Shown piece after piece: positions 43,618 to 54,639 of a DNA stretch of 64,000 nucleotides. How positions within the stretch are numbered: position 1 is the first letter of the stretch; each line of letters opens with the position of its first letter. The stretch comes from Branchipolynoe longqiensis (taxonomy: Eukaryota; Annelida; Polychaeta; Phyllodocida; Polynoidae): assembly GCA_030323885.1 (NCBI GenBank), contig CM059186.1, positions 22,401,849-22,465,848 on the forward strand, in the 5' to 3' direction. Below the pieces are notes generated by a model. It saw only the letters and a program-made list of their open reading frames with translations, was not told the DNA's origin and did not search any database. Made by a program: the position numbers and the translations under genes.

Positions 43618-43845
43618 AGAAAGTAAAGTTTATTTTATTTAACGACACCTCATTGAGCACATTGATTTTTGTATCATCGGCTAACATATGGTCATTTCTG
43701 ACATATTTCTTTGGGGGAAACCTGCTGCCGCCACATAGGCTACTCTTTCCGATAAGCAGCAAAGGGTTTTCTATATGCACTTTCCCACTGACAGGACAGC
43801 AAATGATGAACCAGTCGTGGACCACTGGTTGGTACACTTTGTGAA
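43618..43845 (+). mobile_element. Molluscan-type interspersed repeat (SINE-like)
   Basis: Contains TTTATTTAACGACACC, GAGCACATTGATTT, GCAAAGGGTTTTCTATATGC and CAGTCGTGGACCACTGG in the order of an abundant repeat I associate with gastropod and bivalve genomes. The tRNA-like end is missing. Family recall is from memory. Confidence 0.6.
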
Positions 43846-44202
43846 TGTACTTTTACTTAATTGAGTGCTTGACGCTCCTGTTATTAATCGACTCAGGAGA
43901 TGTGTTTACAAAGGGTCATGTGCTCTGCACATTGCTAGCAAGTCAATATTCTAAAGAGGGATGATATGATGTCGGGCTACTTGTTGAATTTGAATGTTAT
44001 TTTACCATAAAATATGATAGGGTGTTTTGGTTGGCATCCCTCAAGGGGGTGGTAATCTTCCTGCCTGTACACTTGAAAAGATTAGATGTGGGGCCCAATT
44101 TGGGATTATCACCTCCTGTATTTATATGTTTGTATGTATTTATGTATAGATGGATCTGTGTATGGACAGATGTAGGCCTATGTGAGTATGGATGAATGGC
44201 CG

Positions 44203-44388
44203 TTTATGTATGTATGTATGTATGTATGTACGTATGTATGTATGTATGTATGTATGTATGTATGTATGTATGTATGTATGTATGTATGTATGTATGTATG
44301 TATGTATGTATGTATGTATGTATGTATGTATGTATGTATGTATGTATGTATGTATGTATGTATGTATGTATGTATGTATGTATGTATG
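44203..44388 (+). repeat. (ATGT)n microsatellite, ~46 units
   Basis: About 185 bp, interrupted once by ACGT near 44,228. ORFs in it (YVCM or IHTY repeats) are artefacts. A short remainder continues at 44,866-44,890 beyond an inserted element. Confidence 0.95.
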
Positions 44389-44860
44389 TGAGTCAGCCTC
44401 ATGAAAATGGGCCAATTGGTGGTCAATTTAAGATGTTGGCATCGCAATTCTTAAAGTGTAGTCCGTTTCTTTGGTTCATATTAAATTATCCTAGAAACAA
44501 ATAAGGTTGTTCTATTTTCTCGACCTTTACATTCAGGATAAATTTAAGCACTTTGCAACACCTGTCAATGCTAAACTATAATTATGCCGTTCGACACCGA
44601 CATCCAATGCTCAACGACAACAACTTTAACAGATGTCGGCGTCTTAATTCTTAGTGTAGTGCATTTCTTTGTTTTATATTAAATTATCCTAGAAACAAAT
44701 ACGGTTGTTGTATTTTCTCGACCTTTACATTCAGGATAGATTTAAGCACTTTGCAACACCTCTGACAATACTAAACTATAATTATACCATTCGACGCCGA
44801 CATCCAATGCTCGACGCTGACAACTTTCCCCAATTGGCCTATTTTCGTGAGCCTGACTCA
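44389..44860. mobile_element. Inverted-repeat element inserted in the (ATGT)n microsatellite
   Basis: The left end TGAGTCAGCCTCATGAAAAT and the inverse of the right end (44,832-44,860) match over ~30 bp. Two tandem ~198-bp units lie inside (AAATTATCCTAGAAACAAAT at 44,483 and 44,681). (ATGT) repeats flank both sides, so the insertion was into the microsatellite. Confidence 0.8.
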
Positions 44861-44904
44861 TGTACATATGTATGTATGTATGTATGTATTCACCCACACA
44901 CCAG

Positions 44905-45985
44905 CGACCCAACGCTGTGGCCGAATCGGTAGAGCGCAGGCTTCCCGTGCAGAAGGTCCGTTTTTTTAATCCCAGCCGAGTCAAACCAATGACTTATAAA
45001 ATGTATACTTGTCGCTACCTAGCCTGGCACTCGGCATTAATAGGATAGGACAAGGACTGGTTTGCACAGTATCAGGATAATACGACTGTGTGGGAATGGG
45101 ATATTGGGTTATGGTGCTGGCAGCCAGGGGCCGTATGCACCAATCGGTGATAGGGCCGTAGCCGCGGTTTGGCTAGCTCCCCACGGCTAACTGTGGAGGA
45201 TCGGTATGCATCAATCAGTGCCAGCGCTAACCGCAGAATTTAGCCTAGGCTAAGCTAAACCACTTTCAGATTTGGGGTAACGGGCTACCCAGTCCGGTTA
45301 GTGTGGCCGCCGCCGATATATTAGTGCCAAATCTATTCAATGCGATCATATTTAACAGATTTACACACTCAATAAGTGAAATTTGATCAAATTAACCCTA
45401 AATTCGAACCGATGTTAACTCCGCCGCCACATTGGTGGCGTTATTCATATTGTCGAATCGACGAATGTAAAGTAAACAAATCGCCGCTGCCGTGTCGACG
45501 TCGATATCCATACTGTCGAACGTCAACTAAAAATGGCCGCCGTCACAAACCACCGCATTGGTGGCAATATATTACACCAAATCTATTCAATGCTGTCATA
45601 TTTAATAGAATTACATACGCAATAAGTGAAATCTTATCAATTTAACCCTAAATTCGAACCGATATTAACGCCGCCGCCGCATTGGTGGCGTTATTCATAT
45701 TGTCGACTTGAGGGAGATCCCACATCTATAAATAACTTCACGGTTAACTATCCGCCCCGGCTAAGACATTGGGTGCATACCACTTGACCTATTTCTCCAA
45801 CCCGCTGCTACCCTGAGGTAGCTAACCAGAGCTAGCACCCTAACTCCGGCTAAGCCTATCACCAATTGGTACATACAGCCCCTGGTCTCCCACTGGGGCA
45901 GCACTATAAACTCACCATGAGTGCGCACTCTCATAAGTTGGTACCCATCCTGATATGACCTTAGATGTTGCTAGGATGTAAAATA
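44905..45985 (+). mobile_element. tRNA-derived SINE split by element C
   Basis: Left piece 44,905-45,126 starts with a tRNA-like head (TGGCCGAATCGGTAGAGCG) and right piece 45,883-45,985 ends in a CAACAACC tail. Joined, they restore the SINE order exactly, which fixes the borders of the inserted element. Confidence 0.88.
45127..45882. mobile_element. Harbinger-like non-autonomous element C, complete
   Basis: 756 bp with outer ends GGGGCCGTATGCACCAATCG and the inverse GTACATACAGCCCC, plus inner inverted motifs GGTATGCATCAATCAGTG and GGGTGCATACCACTTGAC. Two copies of the shared core lie at ~45,329 and ~45,578. This is the best-bounded member of the family because it interrupts a SINE. Confidence 0.88.
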
Positions 45986-46087
45986 CCAACAACCAACCAA
46001 CCCAACCAATACACCCTCACTAGTTAAGGCTATGGACCTTAGTCGGGGGCTGGGTGATTTGGTATTTCAGAAATGATGTATACTCAC

Positions 46088-46177
46088 CTCTGGGCCCCAG
46101 ATACTACTCAACGGGTAATCAATTCCGGCTGCCGCGATCATAGCCGCCCACGTTTGCGCCCTTATATTGCACCCAGC
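46088..46177 (-). CDS. CATSPERD/CATSPERE-like: CatSper auxiliary subunit delta/epsilon-like, internal exon C
   Basis: Acceptor CCGTTTGTGTTGCAG and a strong donor GAG/GTGAGT bound exactly 90 nt, phase 0 on both sides. It encodes 30 residues: AGCNIRAQTWAAMI, then the end GIDYPLSSIWGPE. The C-x-x-x-AQTW segment followed by WGPE and NFESCF of the next exon fits the CatSper delta/epsilon ectodomain order as I recall it. Too short to stand alone as an ORF, but splice borders, phases and content agree. Confidence 0.8.
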
Positions 46178-46690
46178 CTGCAACACAAACGGCATCTATC
46201 ACACAGTTTAGTTCACGCATGTATTGTATTTACATGTATCTGACTTATCTATCTTGCTTATGTATCTCCTTCCTCCATGCAGTGCCATGGTATGCATTGC
46301 CAAACCACCCACCATGTTTCATCCTGTCTGCCTTCCAGCAAAGACAATGTACAACAAGACACGCCACTCGGCGCTTTCATATAGGAATTTTCTTAATAAT
46401 CATGCAGTGGCGCCATCCCATGGCAAACAATGTGCATTTCTTTGATGAGGCGTAGTAGTTCTTACTCAGACATAATCACCAATTATATTTATGTATGGCA
46501 TAGATTAAATGCTTAAAGTATGTTTGAACTTTACTATAATATTGTTTTCATTATTAATATTAGGAGATTGTATACTATAATTGTCATGCATTGTCTTTGA
46601 TGAAACAGCAGTCAGGCTGGGCTAGGGAGGAACATGTCCCCTTGTTTCAATGGAATAGCAGTCAGGCTGGTCATGGGGATCTGTCCAATT
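46178..46690. other. Intronic DNA, no gene recognised
   Basis: Contains only a ~20-bp direct duplication (AACAGCAGTCAGGCTGG / AATAGCAGTCAGGCTGG) near 46,603 and 46,655. Confidence 0.5.
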
Positions 46691-46820
46691 GGCCCACCAT
46701 CCAGAATTGTGGTTGATCCGGCGGGGGAAGCCCGGGACGCCCCCCCCCCCTCCTCCTCCTACCTTCCCCCTCCTCCCTTGACCTGCATTCGGGTCCCAGT
46801 GGCGATACAAACTGGTTCTT
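46691..46820 (+). repeat. Ngaro-like element 2, A1 repeat
   Basis: 130 bp with GAATTGTGGTTGATCCGGCG and a C-run, repeated as A2 at 51,727-51,860. Confidence 0.9.
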
Positions 46821-46915
46821 TCATTAATACACCCGTCTCCACCCACGTACTCCCGGATCTACCCATAGGATCCCAGGAAGGTTAAATTAAAAAGGCACCC
46901 ACGTAAAAAAGGAAT

Positions 46916-49160
46916 ATGCAGCCGTCACGTCGAGTTACGACTCAGAGAGGTAGGCCCGCGAAACGGTCGACGCGGAGACCGCCAACCTCACCACGAGCTG
47001 GCGGGAGCATCTCGGACGGCTCCCAAGATGGCGGCGCCGTGAGGCGGCCCCCCACGCCGCCTACCCCGCCGGCGAGACAGTCCGTCCGTCCCAAAAGGCC
47101 ATCAGCGAGGGCGAAGCAGGCGGACGGCCTCGTCCGGATGCAGGCGTCGATCGATGCGATCGAGAGAAAGTGGACCGACTTGGAGCGGATCGCATCGACT
47201 CAGAGGCAGGAGTTGGCGACACAGAGAGAGGAAATGGCGGCCCAGTCCCGGGTGCTCGCGGAAGCCACAGCCGCCCTCACCGCGGCCACCGCAAAGGCGA
47301 GCCGGAAGGCGGAAGCCCAGTCACCCCCACGTGCCCGCCCCTCCCCGCGTCACCACAGGACTGATTCGACCCCAAGCGTCCGCCACAGTAGACCCCGGAC
47401 ACTTTCTCCGGCTTCTCCGAGCCCTGCCCCCGCGACTAGACGAGGGCGGGCCCTTGCTCCGGGACGTGACGGCCGATATAGAAGCCCGGCGAGCGATTGG
47501 TCCTCGCCCTCCCCGTCTCCGCGCCCCCGCAGCCGACAACACCGCGACGCTGGCACGGCCCGCCGCCGCCGCCTCCCCGACTACCGACAACGACCTCTAC
47601 GGAAGGGCCCCCCGGTCATCGGCCGAGGAGGCGGTGCGCCTCATAGTCGCGGCGGCGGACGGGAAGGCTACCAGTAGGAAAAAAGGTATTTCCTCCAAAT
47701 ACATATTTCCTTATGATCTCGTAGAGAGGGGGGATGAGGGAAAAACAATTAAAAAAGGGGAGGCGACCCGGGAGGAGTATACCCTGGGCCTGAAGCGCCT
47801 CCAGTATCAGCGAGCATTCCCGGCGTCGGCCCTGGAGGCCCTCTCACGCCACCAGGAGATGGTGGCCCAGGACAACTGCTCGCTCCCTTGGGCGGTGGTA
47901 CGCCGGTAACTCCGAGGAGATATTCACGAGAATCGCCGACGGCCGCCTCCCAGACGGCTGGCGGGACTCGGCGGCCATCAACGCCGCGAGGGTGGAGATT
48001 ATCGCAATGGCGAGCCACCTCACCTCCGCCCCCCGCCGCCTCGGGCGATCACCACTCGGGAAAAAGCCCACCAACAGAAGGCCCCTCAGGACGGTCGCAC
48101 CTCGTACGATCGCGCCAGCATGGGCACCCCCTGCCAGGCCTGGAATAAGGACCCGCAGGCCTGCGACAAGGCGGCGAAGGGCGAGTCGCACGGGGCCCGG
48201 TTCACAGAAGCTGGCACACATCTGCGGCTACTGTGCTAACGTCCGGAAAATTGTTACCAATCACTCCGAGGCGTCGTGCTACTCCAAAAAGGCGAGAGGA
48301 CAAGACCGGCAGGCGCCCCCCCTCGGATTTTTAGACCCCCGGCGGGCACCCACGCCTCCGCGATCCCGCCGGAGCTCTGTACTCGACCCCCCTGCACGCC
48401 CCCGGACTAACTCCTTTGTTGACATTCTCCTGAAGCCACTCGGCTTCCCTCCCGGGCTCCCCCGCGCCGCCCGGCCCCTGGGATACCCCCGGAATGACGT
48501 CACGAACCGCGGCGGCTGCGCCGGTTTCCCCGACCTAGTTCCACTGGGAACTCCCTCTGACGTCACTCTCTCCGCTGGTGGGCAGCCCGGCCCTCCGCTA
48601 GCCCGGCCCGTGGGCACGCCGATACCGGCCCGCCTCCGTCCGGGGGATTCCCCCACGGCTTCCCCGAGTGACGTCACGGACACCCCAAACACACCCGGCT
48701 ACCGCTCCTTTACGGAATACGCCCACGCCGCCCAGATCGCCTCGACGCCGACTGCCACCGGCCCGGCCTCCTGCGGCATCTGTGACGTGACCGAGGCGGG
48801 CCCCGTCCCCCCTACCGGGACGGCCGATCGGAGCGAGCCGATAGGACAGGTCCTCGACCATACCCTGCAGCAATCATGGGCACCCGCGGCCGCCTGCGGC
48901 CCCACCCCGGCCGAATACAGGCACACTCTGGACGGCTTCTGGCCCGTCCTCTCGGGGGAGGGTTGGACCAGGTACCCGCGCTACGCGGCGGCCTACGCCG
49001 CCGCCCGGGCCTCGGGCCTCCCGAATTTTTTGGCTGCCCGAGTCCCGGTCGACTCAGACTTGAACATTGGAGCCTGGCGAGAGAAGCTCGCCCGGCACCC
49101 TGATACCACCTTGGCCGATCACCTGGAGTTTGGCTTCCCGGCCAACTACACCGCGCCGGG
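46916..49160 (+). pseudogene. Ngaro-like element 2 Gag/ORF1 region
   Basis: The first frame from 46,916 is basic/Pro-rich, then coiled-coil-like (DLERIASTQRQELATQREEM). The next frame contains EEAVRLIVAAADGK, ISSKYIFPYDLVERGDEG and EYTLGLKRLQYQRAF (to 47,909). The third frame contains NSEEIFTRIADGRLPDGW, then a zinc-finger-like HICGYCANVRKIVTNHSEASC and a Pro-rich stretch with SYTEYAH-like and AEYRHTLDGFWPVL segments to RT. Shifts near 47,400-47,640, 47,890 and 49,160 separate them. Confidence 0.7.
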
Positions 49161-50170
49161 GCCCGCCTACCCCCACCTTCCACAACCATCGCGAGGACCC
49201 GGCCTACGCCCGCCACGTCACGGCCTACGCTGAGGAGGAGCTCCGGCTGGGCGCCCTCCTGGGACCCTTTAGGGTCCCCCCTTTCTCCCCATGGACCCAG
49301 TGCAGCCCGATAATGACGCGGCCCAAGTCGACCCCCGGTAAGCGCCGGATCATAGTCGATCTCTCCTTCCCGCCCGGTCGGAGCGTCAACTCGGGCATAC
49401 GCCGGAAGGAGTACCTGGGCCGCCCCCATCACTACTCCCTCCCCTCTGTCTCGGATATCGGCAGGGAGATGACCCTCCGGGGCCGAGGGGGCCTTCTGCT
49501 GGTCCGCGGATGTCTCCCGGGCCTACAGGCAGCTGAGGGCCGATCCCCTCTCGGCCCCCTTGTTCGGCATCACGGTCGACGACGACCTTTACGTCGACAT
49601 AGCCCTCCCCTTCGGATGTCGAACCTCGGGGGCGGCCTGCGTCCGCGTCACCGGGGCCGTCTCCTGGATGCTCCGGGAGCGGGGGTTCTCCAGCCTCGTC
49701 TACGTCGACGACTTCGTGGGCTGTGAGTCCTCCTACCTCGACGCCATGCGCGCATTCGACGCGCTCCGGGACCTCTGCGCAGAGCTCGGGCTGGCCCTCG
49801 CCCCCGACAAGTGCTGTCCCCCGGCCGTACGCCTGGTCTGGCTCGGCATTCACCTCGACACCGAGGCCATGGTGCTCCGCATCCCGGACGACAAGCTCGA
49901 GGAGGTCCTTCACGACTGCGAGCGCTGGCTGGCCCGCCCCACCCTGACGCGGAAGGCCCTCCAGCAGCTCCTCGGGCGCCTGGCCCACATCAGTACCTGT
50001 ATCCCCTCGGCTCGGAAATTCATGGGGCGGATTCTCGCGAGCCTCCGCGCCTCCCCCCTCGCCGGACAGGCGGACGTCGACCCCGACCTCCGGCTCGACG
50101 TGCGCTGGTTTCGCGACTACGCGAAGAGGGGGAACGGCGTATGGCTCCTGCCGCCCCCCTCCGCCCCCCC
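49161..50170 (+). pseudogene. Ngaro-like element 2 reverse transcriptase
   Basis: Blocks in order: GPFRVPPFSPWTQCSPIMTR, KRRIIVDLSFPPGRSVNSGI, catalytic SADVSRAYRQLRADP after a shift at a G run near 49,486, LPFGCRTSGAACVRVTGAV, YVDDFVG (49,701-49,712), VWLGIHLDTEAM and LQQLLGRLAHISTC. Length fits a complete RT. Confidence 0.9.
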
Positions 50171-50580
50171 GGTGGGTCATCGAATGTGACTCCTGCCTCA
50201 CCGGGGGCGGCGCCTTCTCGCGCGACCTCTGCTTCTCCGAGGCCTACAGCGACGACATGATGGCCGCCTTCCCGACCATCCACGAGCTGGAGGCGGTCAA
50301 CCTCGTCATGGCCGTCAAGACCCTCGGCCCCCCAGCCCCGGGCGGCTACGAGGTGCTAATCAACACGGACAACGCCGCCTCGGCCCTCGCCCTCGAATCG
50401 GGCTCCTACACAATAGTCGTCCGCCACAAGCCGGGCGTCGAGTTGATCCTGGCGGACGCACTCAGCCGGGCCCACTCCTCCCGGGCCGCCTTACAAATCG
50501 TACGGGATCATTGTCGAGACATGGGTCTGGGTCGAGTAAGGGTAGTTCACTCCCCGGAGTTACTTTCTAACGACCTGTAA
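50171..50580 (+). pseudogene. Ngaro-like element 2 RNase H
   Basis: After a shift in a seven-C run near 50,172 the frame reads WVIECDSCLTGGGAF, FPTIHELEAVNLVMAVK, LINTDNAASALALESG and LILADALSRAHSS, ending at a stop at 50,578. Confidence 0.85.
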
Positions 50581-50639
50581 TTCTCTCCCCAGATTACGAT
50601 CCCAGGGAGCACGAACACCTGATGACCCTTCAACACGGC

Positions 50640-51656
50640 CGCCCTCGCCCCCGGGACCTGGAAAAATCGAACCCGGCACGCGAGGCGCTACCTCCAATTC
50701 ATGTTGGAGCGGGGCGTCGACCACCTCCGCCCCCTCCCCTATGACGTGGGGCAGTTCATTGCCCACCTCCATCGCGAGCTTCCCTCCCCCGCCTCGGTCG
50801 CCAATGTGATCTCGGGCGCACGCGCCTGGCTCCGGGAGGCGGGGGGCGACCCCGCCCCCTTTGACGCCCCCTTTGTGGCCCGCGTCCGCCGGGGCGGGGA
50901 GAGGCTCTTCGCCGCCCCGGTGAGGAGGGCCCTCGCCATCACCCCCGACATGCTACCCATCATACACGCCCACCTGAGGTCCCTCGGGCATCTCGGGGTC
51001 GCACCCTGGGCCGCAGTCGTCCTGGCTTATTTCACATTCCTAAGGCAATCCAACCTCCTCTCGCCCTCCCACGCCCCCTGGGGCGGTCGCCACACCCTTC
51101 GCCGCGACGATGTCCGGCTCGCCCCCGGGGGCCTCAGGGTCTTGGTGGCGTCATCCAAGACTATCCGCTCCGCCGCCCAGGCGGTCTCCCTGTTCGTGCC
51201 CGCCCTCCCCCGGATCACCACTGTGTCCGGTCCGGGCTTGGGACCCGGGCGGTCACCCTCGTCCCGGCTGCCGGAGATGCGCCGGCCTTCATGGCGCGCC
51301 ACAACACGCCACTCACCTCAAACGACATCACGCCCCTGCTCCGGGCCGCCCTCGGCGAGGCGGGAGTCCCGGACGCCTCAAGATACACTCTCCACGGCCT
51401 ACGCCGGGGCGCGGCCCAGGCCTGTGCTTCGAGGGGCGTGGACTTGTCGGCCATAATGGCCCAAGGGACCTGGGAGTCTGACGCCGTCCACGCCTACGTC
51501 CCAAGGCAGGTGACGGCGGTCGCCCCGAGAGCCTTAGCCTTGTGTTTTGGGTCGGCTCCCGGGCCTACCCCCGCAGGCTTCCAGGCCCCTTCCACACCAT
51601 CCTCAAAACATGGACCAGGTGGACTAACATTGCTCGACTCAAATCTTCAAACTTAA
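50640..51656 (+). pseudogene. Ngaro-like element 2 tyrosine recombinase
   Basis: N-terminal SAM-like part (ERGVDHLRPLPYDVGQFIAH, VARVRRGGERLF), VVLAYFTFLRQSNLLSPSHA with the first catalytic Arg region, then after a shift near 51,262 the catalytic HGLRRG (H 51,393, R 51,402), MAQGTWESDAVHAYVPRQ with the candidate Tyr at 51,495-51,497. Ends at 51,656 inside B1. Confidence 0.9.
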
Positions 51657-52078
51657 TGTACACCCTCCCTCAGAAATAAACACCCTTTTCTTCCCACTCA
51701 TGTCTCGGTCTTCCTCTGTCCGGATCGGCCCCACCATCCCAGAATTGTGGTTGATCCGGCGGGGGAAGCCCGGGACGCCCCCCCCCCCCCCTCCTCCTCC
51801 TACCTTCCCCTCCTCCCTTGACCTGCATTCGGGTCCCAGTGGCGATACAAACTGGTTCTTCCACGCCCACCCACCCTCTTTTTTACCTTCCCACTGCGTG
51901 GGGGTCGGCTCCCGGGCCTACCCCCGCAGGCTTCCAGGCCCCTTCCACACCATCCTCAAACATGGACCAGGTGGACTAACATTGCTCGACTCAAATCTTC
52001 AAACTTAATGTACACCCTCCCTCAGAAATAAACACCCTTTTCTTCCCACTCATGTCTCGGTCTTCCTCTGTCCGGATC
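51549..52078 (+). repeat. Ngaro-like element 2, B1-A2-B2 block
   Basis: B1 51,549-51,726 and B2 51,902-52,078 (both from GGGTCGGCTCCCGGGCC to TGTCCGGATC) flank A2 51,727-51,860. B contains AATAAA, a possible poly(A) signal. Confidence 0.92.
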
Positions 52079-53763
52079 ACCTTGTTTGCTGTAATTCACG
52101 GGAAGCGCTGAGTGGCACATTTTGTCGTATGTTGTCTTTGCTACCAGTGCTCGACTGTGTTAATACGCAAATGCTCTCACTATGCAAATTACATCGCAGC
52201 GCCATCTATAGGATTAGTTCTTGTGGTGAAACCTACTAATTTTAATCACAAGAACTGAGTTGTACTTGTAAGATTGCATGTTAGCCATTGGATGGTCCAT
52301 AAAATGATCAGACACATCAATCCCTAGCGATATGACTGCAGTTTGTTTACCTTATAGCCCATTGTGTGATGTAATACAGGGAAAGGCTAAGTGACATTAC
52401 ATAGGTCATAAGGTCACAGACCTTCAATTTCACTATTGGTCAAAGTAGACTTTGTTATGCTTTCCGTAGTGACCACTATTTCAGTGAAATCTTTCTTTAT
52501 AACCCTTCTCTTATAACTAGTCCAAATATATTTCAGTTCTATTTTTTTAAATAGAAAAATCCTATCCACCTGCTTACATATTTCCTGGCTTACATAACTG
52601 TAACAGCTGAGAAGGGTCATTATGGCTAAACGACCATAGACATGAGCAAAGAAGTAAAACAAATTAGCTGATTGTGGGTGTGTGTCTCAAAACTCGGCCG
52701 AAGGCCGAGAAGGTGGGGAGGGTGTAGGGAGGGGGGGGGTCGACCCCCCTCCCACGGAGAAACTTGTTTACAAGTAGAACACAATTGGTGCAATTTGCTA
52801 GCCACTTAGGAGGGAGAAATTTCACTCTTCACCTGTGACATAAGGTAAGAGTAGGCATATAGACCAGTACTCTAAGAATACAGAAGTGTTTTTCTTATAA
52901 TCTTGCATAAATAATAAGTCAATAATATAAATAATACACCTATACCATAGTTAATAGTTTCAGTTATTTAATTTATTGTCTTATACTCCTTCAGCTGGCA
53001 GTCCTTGTAATATGGTAATACATGTTTAATTGTTATAATAAATGTAAAGGAATATGATAAAAGTAATGTAAATTTCATTTTAACAACAATATATAGTCTT
53101 ATGCTCCCTCAATATATTGTCGTATGCTCCCTCAATATATAGTCTTATACTTCCTCAATATATAGTCTTATACTCCCTCCATCAGTTCTTAATACTTGCA
53201 TAACTGCTATAATAAAGCATAAAATGTCAAGGAATACGATAATAAAACTAATCTGAAGTTCATTTTAATAACAATGTTGGTTCATTTTTTCTGCTTGTTC
53301 TTTTCCTTTTCATTTAATTGGCGAAAATCAGCCAATTGGCGGGAAATGCTCCTGCCTGATAACACCCAGAGAATATGTTGTTTCAGTATAGTTAACCATG
53401 AATAGTTATATTCGATTATGATAATTAGAAATAAGTAAAGTTGTGCTGTTTCATTTTACTGACCTTTAAAGTTGCCTCATTCGATGGTTTTGAATTCCTG
53501 CCATATTTATCAGATAATTGATCATCATGAATTACCAGAATTTAGTCAGAAACTAACTTTTGTTATCAATGGATATATTTGAAGTGAAAACATGTCAAAT
53601 TAATTTTGACGTGCACACTGAAATTCTGGGCAGTCTTTGATTACTTGTTTTCATGCGTATCAGAGTAGCACAGGAGCACCAAACTGTAGTCATTTTGTTA
53701 TTGGGTGCATCAGTGTCTATCTAAGTTGGAGTTCTATGATCAAATCTGGGTTAAGTTATTTGG
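52079..53763. other. Intronic DNA with small repeats, no gene recognised
   Basis: Holds a CTCGGCCGAAGGCCGAG palindrome (52,695) beside a G-rich/C-rich pair (52,727-52,757), and four ~26-bp tandem units of the type AATATATAGTCTTATGCTCC (53,086-53,182). No exon found. Confidence 0.55.
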
Positions 53764-53846
53764 CTTTGAAAATGTGATGCTTTCATCGGACTATGCAGCT
53801 TTAATTAAAGTTGCATAGTCCGATGAAAGCATCACATTTTCAAAAC
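53764..53846. repeat. Near-perfect 40-bp palindrome: two MITE ends head to head
   Basis: TTTCATCGGACTATGCAGC and its inverse TTGCATAGTCCGATGAAAGC meet around AATT with arms of ~40 bp. The arm is the terminus of a repeat family seen also at 56,929, 57,212, 57,685 and 63,540. Confidence 0.85.
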
Positions 53847-54628
53847 TAAAACATTGACCACGATGTGATTCTACACATCTAACTTAACTTACAAATTAAC
53901 TTACAGATTCTCTTCTGGCTAATCTATGCCCTATTGAGCCTCTAATGCCAGCTCGTTATGGCAAAAATGAACTATTTATTTGCACATATATGGAGGTCGA
54001 CACAAGACACTTGTGCACTTATTGAGCAGGGATGAAAGTGGTCTCCGGGAAAACAAGCGGAAATGCTGATATTCTCCCATAGGCTTAGCATTGTCAGAGA
54101 ATCGCTGAAAATTCCCGGAAGTCGGATTTCATGCATATTGGTATACGCTGATAGTGCTGCGCCGTTTGAAGCATGTATTAGTAGTATACGCTGCTAGTGC
54201 TGCAGCATTTGCACCACATATCGGTATACGCTGACACTGCTGCGGCGTTTGAAGACGTCCTGGCAACATCTAAGGTCATATCAGGAAGGGCGCAACGTAT
54301 TAGTATACACTTATAGCTACAGGAAAAAATCCCGGAAATCCGCGGAATCGCGGAGATCTTTCATCCCTGATTGAGCATGTGTTGCCACATAGAAAGGAAT
54401 ACTAAGTCAATTTAATAGAACCTGTTATTGCAGATGCCTATGGTGTCAGAGTTTTGGCGTGCTTGCCAACATTAAATTGGCATGGTTGCACTTCAAATAT
54501 CTCAAAAGTTAGCCATTTAAAATAAAAGTTATATCAAACTAAAGTAAGGTAGAGAATAGCAATCAATCTAATATATATATCTCAGAAAATGACAAAACCT
54601 CAAAACCATCGGAGTGTGCAACTTTAAA
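53807..54628. mobile_element. MITE-like element ending 10 bp from a CatSper splice donor
   Basis: The left terminus AAAGTTGCATAGTCCGATG (53,807) is inverted imperfectly at 54,606-54,628 (CATCGGAGTGTGCAACTTT). No ORF. A SINE fragment sits inside at 54,251-54,291. The right end lies about 10 bp from the donor of the exon at 54,640. Confidence 0.6.
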
Positions 54629-54639
54629 TGGCCTAATAC

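Larger units (their letters stand above)
46691..52078 (+). mobile_element. Ngaro-like tyrosine-recombinase retrotransposon 2 (GC-rich)
   Basis: 5.4 kb with split direct repeats A1 (46,691-46,820), coding, B1 (51,549-51,726), A2 (51,727-51,860), B2 (51,902-52,078). B1 and B2 are nearly identical. Coding order is Gag, RT, RNase H, tyrosine recombinase, without a methyltransferase. The interior is far more GC-rich than the AT-rich surroundings. Reading frame shifts occur mostly in G or C runs, with no scattered stops, which suggests a young copy or consensus errors. Antisense to the CatSper gene, in intron C-B. Confidence 0.92.

Noticed and set aside
44140..44504. ORFs encoding IHTY and YVCM repeats
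   Set aside because: Pure products of the (ATGT)n microsatellite.
46916..47909. Programmed frameshift between overlapping Gag frames
   Set aside because: Overlap is long because of GC bias and the site cannot be fixed; five further shifts downstream suggest indels instead.
49386..50201. 271-codon minus-strand ORF and other long antisense ORFs in 46.9-51.5 kb
   Set aside because: GC-rich DNA has few stop codons; the plus-strand RT, RNase H and YR motifs explain the region.
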